Assembly (NCBI RefSeq): GCF_000419685.1
Contig: NZ_ATTM01000001.1
Location: 434,001 to 498,000, forward strand
DNA length: 64,000 nt
Reading direction: 5' to 3'
From: Flavobacterium antarcticum DSM 19726
GTDB taxonomy: Bacteria > Bacteroidota > Bacteroidia > Flavobacteriales > Flavobacteriaceae
This document shows, piece by piece, positions 62,212 to 64,000 of this stretch (positions are counted from its first letter, which is position 1; each line of letters begins with the position of its first letter). Made by a program: the position numbers and the translations under genes. The notes below the pieces were generated by a model. It saw only the letters and a list, made by a program, of their open reading frames with translations. It ran no database searches and was not told the origin of the DNA.

Positions 62212-64000
62212 TTATTTAACCAATTCGAAACTACGTTTTACAAACGCAGTTAAGTCTTCTCCTTTTAATAAATTCTGAGAAAGTTTAGCCAAATCTAACG
62301 CTTGTTTTACCAATTGTTCCTGGTGTGTTTTATCTGCAGTATTCAAAATGGTATTTGCTAGATCAGAATTGGTATTCACCACTAAGTTATACATTTCAGG
62401 CATATTTCCCATTCCAAACATTCCACCGCCTCCAGATTGACTCATCTCTTTCATTCTTCGCATAAATTCAGGTTGCGTAATAATGAATGGAGCTGAATGA
62501 CTGTCCATCGCTTGAAGTTGTACGTTGTAGGTTGGTTTTGGAACCAATGTTTCTAACACCGTTTTCAAGCTTTCTTGTTCGCTTTCTGACAATTTAGAAA
62601 TTGTGTCTTCATCTTTCTTAATCAAATTATCCACATGGTCTGAATCCACTCGAACGAATGTCAAGTTTTCATTGTCTGCTTCTAATTTTTGAATCAAATG
62701 CGAAATAATTGGAGAATCTAAAACCAAAACTTCGTAGCCTTTTGCTTTAGCCGTTTCGATATACGAATGTTGTGCTTCCTTATTACTTGCGTAAAGAATC
62801 ACTAATTTTCCATCTTTATCCGTTTGAGAGTCTTTTACTTTTTCCTTTAATTCTTCTAACGTAAAATATTTGTCATCTACCGTTGGGTATAAAGTAAAGG
62901 CTCCTGCTTTTTCGTAGAATTTAGGCTCTGAAAGCATTCCGTATTCCAAAACAATTTTAATATCGTTCCATTTTTTCTCAAAATCTTCGCGATTTTCAGT
63001 AAACAACGCTTTCAATTTGTCGGCTACTTTACGAGTGATGTAATTTGAAATTTTCTTAACCGCTCCGTCAGACTGTAAATAAGAACGCGAAACATTCAAC
63101 GGAATATCTGGAGAATCAATTACACCTTTTAACATTGTCAAAAATTCCGGTACAATTCCCTCTACATTATCAGTTACATAAACCTGATTTTGGTACAACT
63201 GAATTTTATCTTTCTGAATTTGTAAGTCAGAACTCATTTTTGGAAAATATAAAATCCCCGTTAAGTTAAACGGATAATCTACATTCAAATGAATGTGAAA
63301 CAATGGATCTTCAAACTGCATTGGATACAGTTCTCTGTAAAATTCCTTATAATCTTCGTCCTTTAATTCAGTTGGTGCTTTTGTCCAAGCTGGATTTGGA
63401 TTGTTGATGATATTGTCCACTTCCACTTTTTCCGCTTTGAAATCTTCAGGAGCATCTTCTGGTGTAGGAAGTGTTTCTTCTTTTGTTCCAAATTTAATCG
63501 GAACGGGCATGAATTTATTGTATTTCTGAAGCAAAGTTGAAATTCTGTTTTCCTCTAAAAATTCTAAAGAATCTTCGGCGATATGCAAGATGATCTCTGT
63601 TCCACGAGTGGTTTTGTCAGATGCAACTAATGTGAATTCTGGACTTCCGTCACACGTCCAATGAGCTGCTGGTTCGTCTTTATACGATTTTGTGATCAAT
63701 TCTACTTTTTCAGCAACCATAAATGCCGAATAGAATCCCAATCCAAAATGACCAATAATTCCTGAATCTTTAGCCGAATCTTTGTATTTTTCTAAAAATT
63801 CTTCCGCTCCAGAAAACGCGACTTGGTTGATGTATTTCTCTACTTCTTCCGAAGTCATCCCCAAACCTTGATCAATAATGTGGATTTTTTTTCCTTCTTT
63901 GTCAATTTTAACTTCAAGCATTGGATTGCCATATTCTACTTTGGCTTCGCCAATACTAATTAAATGCTTTAATTTAAGCGTAGCATCTGTTCCGTTTGAA
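62212..64000 (-). CDS. htpG: Chaperone protein HtpG (Hsp90), N-terminus cut by window edge
   Basis: Cytosolic Hsp90 chaperone. The frame is open to the right edge: upstream of the first internal ATG (63921) the minus strand encodes SNGTDATLKLKHLISIGEAK, the ATP-binding helix with the family's SNASDA-like motif, so the true start lies beyond 64000. Seen are DQGLGMTSEEVEKYINQVAFSGAEEFLEKY, IGHFGLGFYSAFMVAEKVELITKSY, GTEIILHI, and middle-domain QLYQNQVYVTDNVEGIVPEFL .. PLNVSRSYLQ. The C-terminal dimerisation region ends FVKRSFELVK. Roughly 596 of about 630 residues are inside. Terminator at 62164-62193. Confidence 0.97.
   Translation of the reverse strand, partial: SNGTDATLKLKHLISIGEAKVEYGNPMLEVKIDKEGKKIHIIDQGLGMTSEEVEKYINQVAFSGAEEFLEKYKDSAKDSGIIGHFGLGFYSAFMVAEKVELITKSYKDEPAAHWTCDGSPEFTLVASDKTTRGTEIILHIAEDSLEFLEENRISTLLQKYNKFMPVPIKFGTKEETLPTPEDAPEDFKAEKVEVDNIINNPNPAWTKAPTELKDEDYKEFYRELYPMQFEDPLFHIHLNVDYPFNLTGILYFPKMSSDLQIQKDKIQLYQNQVYVTDNVEGIVPEFLTMLKGVIDSPDIPLNVSRSYLQSDGAVKKISNYITRKVADKLKALFTENREDFEKKWNDIKIVLEYGMLSEPKFYEKAGAFTLYPTVDDKYFTLEELKEKVKDSQTDKDGKLVILYASNKEAQHSYIETAKAKGYEVLVLDSPIISHLIQKLEADNENLTFVRVDSDHVDNLIKKDEDTISKLSESEQESLKTVLETLVPKPTYNVQLQAMDSHSAPFIITQPEFMRRMKEMSQSGGGGMFGMGNMPEMYNLVVNTNSDLANTILNTADKTHQEQLVKQALDLAKLSQNLLKGEDLTAFVKRSFELVK

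Overview
The window is a contiguous stretch of a Bacteroidota chromosome, most likely a Flavobacterium or a close relative. The evidence is its AT-rich, Lys/Asn-rich coding style, starts that almost never carry a Shine-Dalgarno sequence, promoters of the TTG-N19-TAnnTTTG type, a SusC/SusD pair, two proteins with type IX secretion (T9SS) C-terminal sorting domains, and many families typical of the phylum (Porin_10, DUF2851, DUF2891, DUF3467, TIGR03643/DUF2805). No prophage, CRISPR array, insertion sequence or integrative element was found.

Layout. 1-2.9 kb: truncated lysS, then lipB and rnhB. 3.1-12.7 kb: a SusC/SusD/lipoprotein operon, a T9SS-exported subtilase and a Porin_10 outer-membrane protein. 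12.8-19.9 kb: cystathionine beta-synthase, a decayed zeta-toxin fragment with an intact small antitoxin-like gene, a GLPGLI/PNGase F-like secreted protein, DUF2851, PspC and helix-hairpin-helix genes, and an acyl-CoA dehydrogenase. 20.2-35.5 kb: the information-processing core: rpsU, a Xer recombinase, hpf, tRNA-Thr/Tyr/Thr, tuf, tRNA-Trp, secE, nusG, rplK-A-J-L, rpoB, rpoC and a DUF3467 gene. 35.7-42.6 kb: one 2277-residue secreted adhesin-like protein. 42.7-49.2 kb: small conserved genes, DUF2891, an FAD-dependent oxidoreductase, an idi/PTPS/manA operon and a second tRNA-Thr. 49.4-64 kb: almost entirely minus-strand genes: DUF4369 lipoprotein, M61 peptidase, alpha/beta hydrolase, a DUF2089 regulator with a membrane protein, sterol desaturase, CHASE3 kinase, AlkB, DoxX, EamA, a NarL-type two-component system with an orphan gene in front, and truncated htpG.

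How it works together. The rpsU-to-rpoC block is the translation/transcription core, with tRNAs and strong hairpins at internal boundaries (tuf/trnW, rplL/rpoB, rpoB/rpoC) that could set gene ratios. rpsU alone has a perfect Shine-Dalgarno sequence, which fits the bS21 autoregulation described in Flavobacterium. The envelope genes (SusCD, porin, subtilase, giant adhesin, PNGase F-like protein, M61 peptidase) suggest an organism that digests proteins or glycoproteins and attaches to surfaces.

Most notable non-coding structure: a family of about 90-140 bp dispersed intergenic elements (four copies), the overlap of the rpsU terminator with the -7 box of the recombinase gene, and a repeated GTTTAA-rich operator-like region in front of the DUF2089 regulator. 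I did not find a clearly new multigene system. The best candidates for undescribed biology are these regulatory structures, the toxin-antitoxin relic and the unrecognised small genes.
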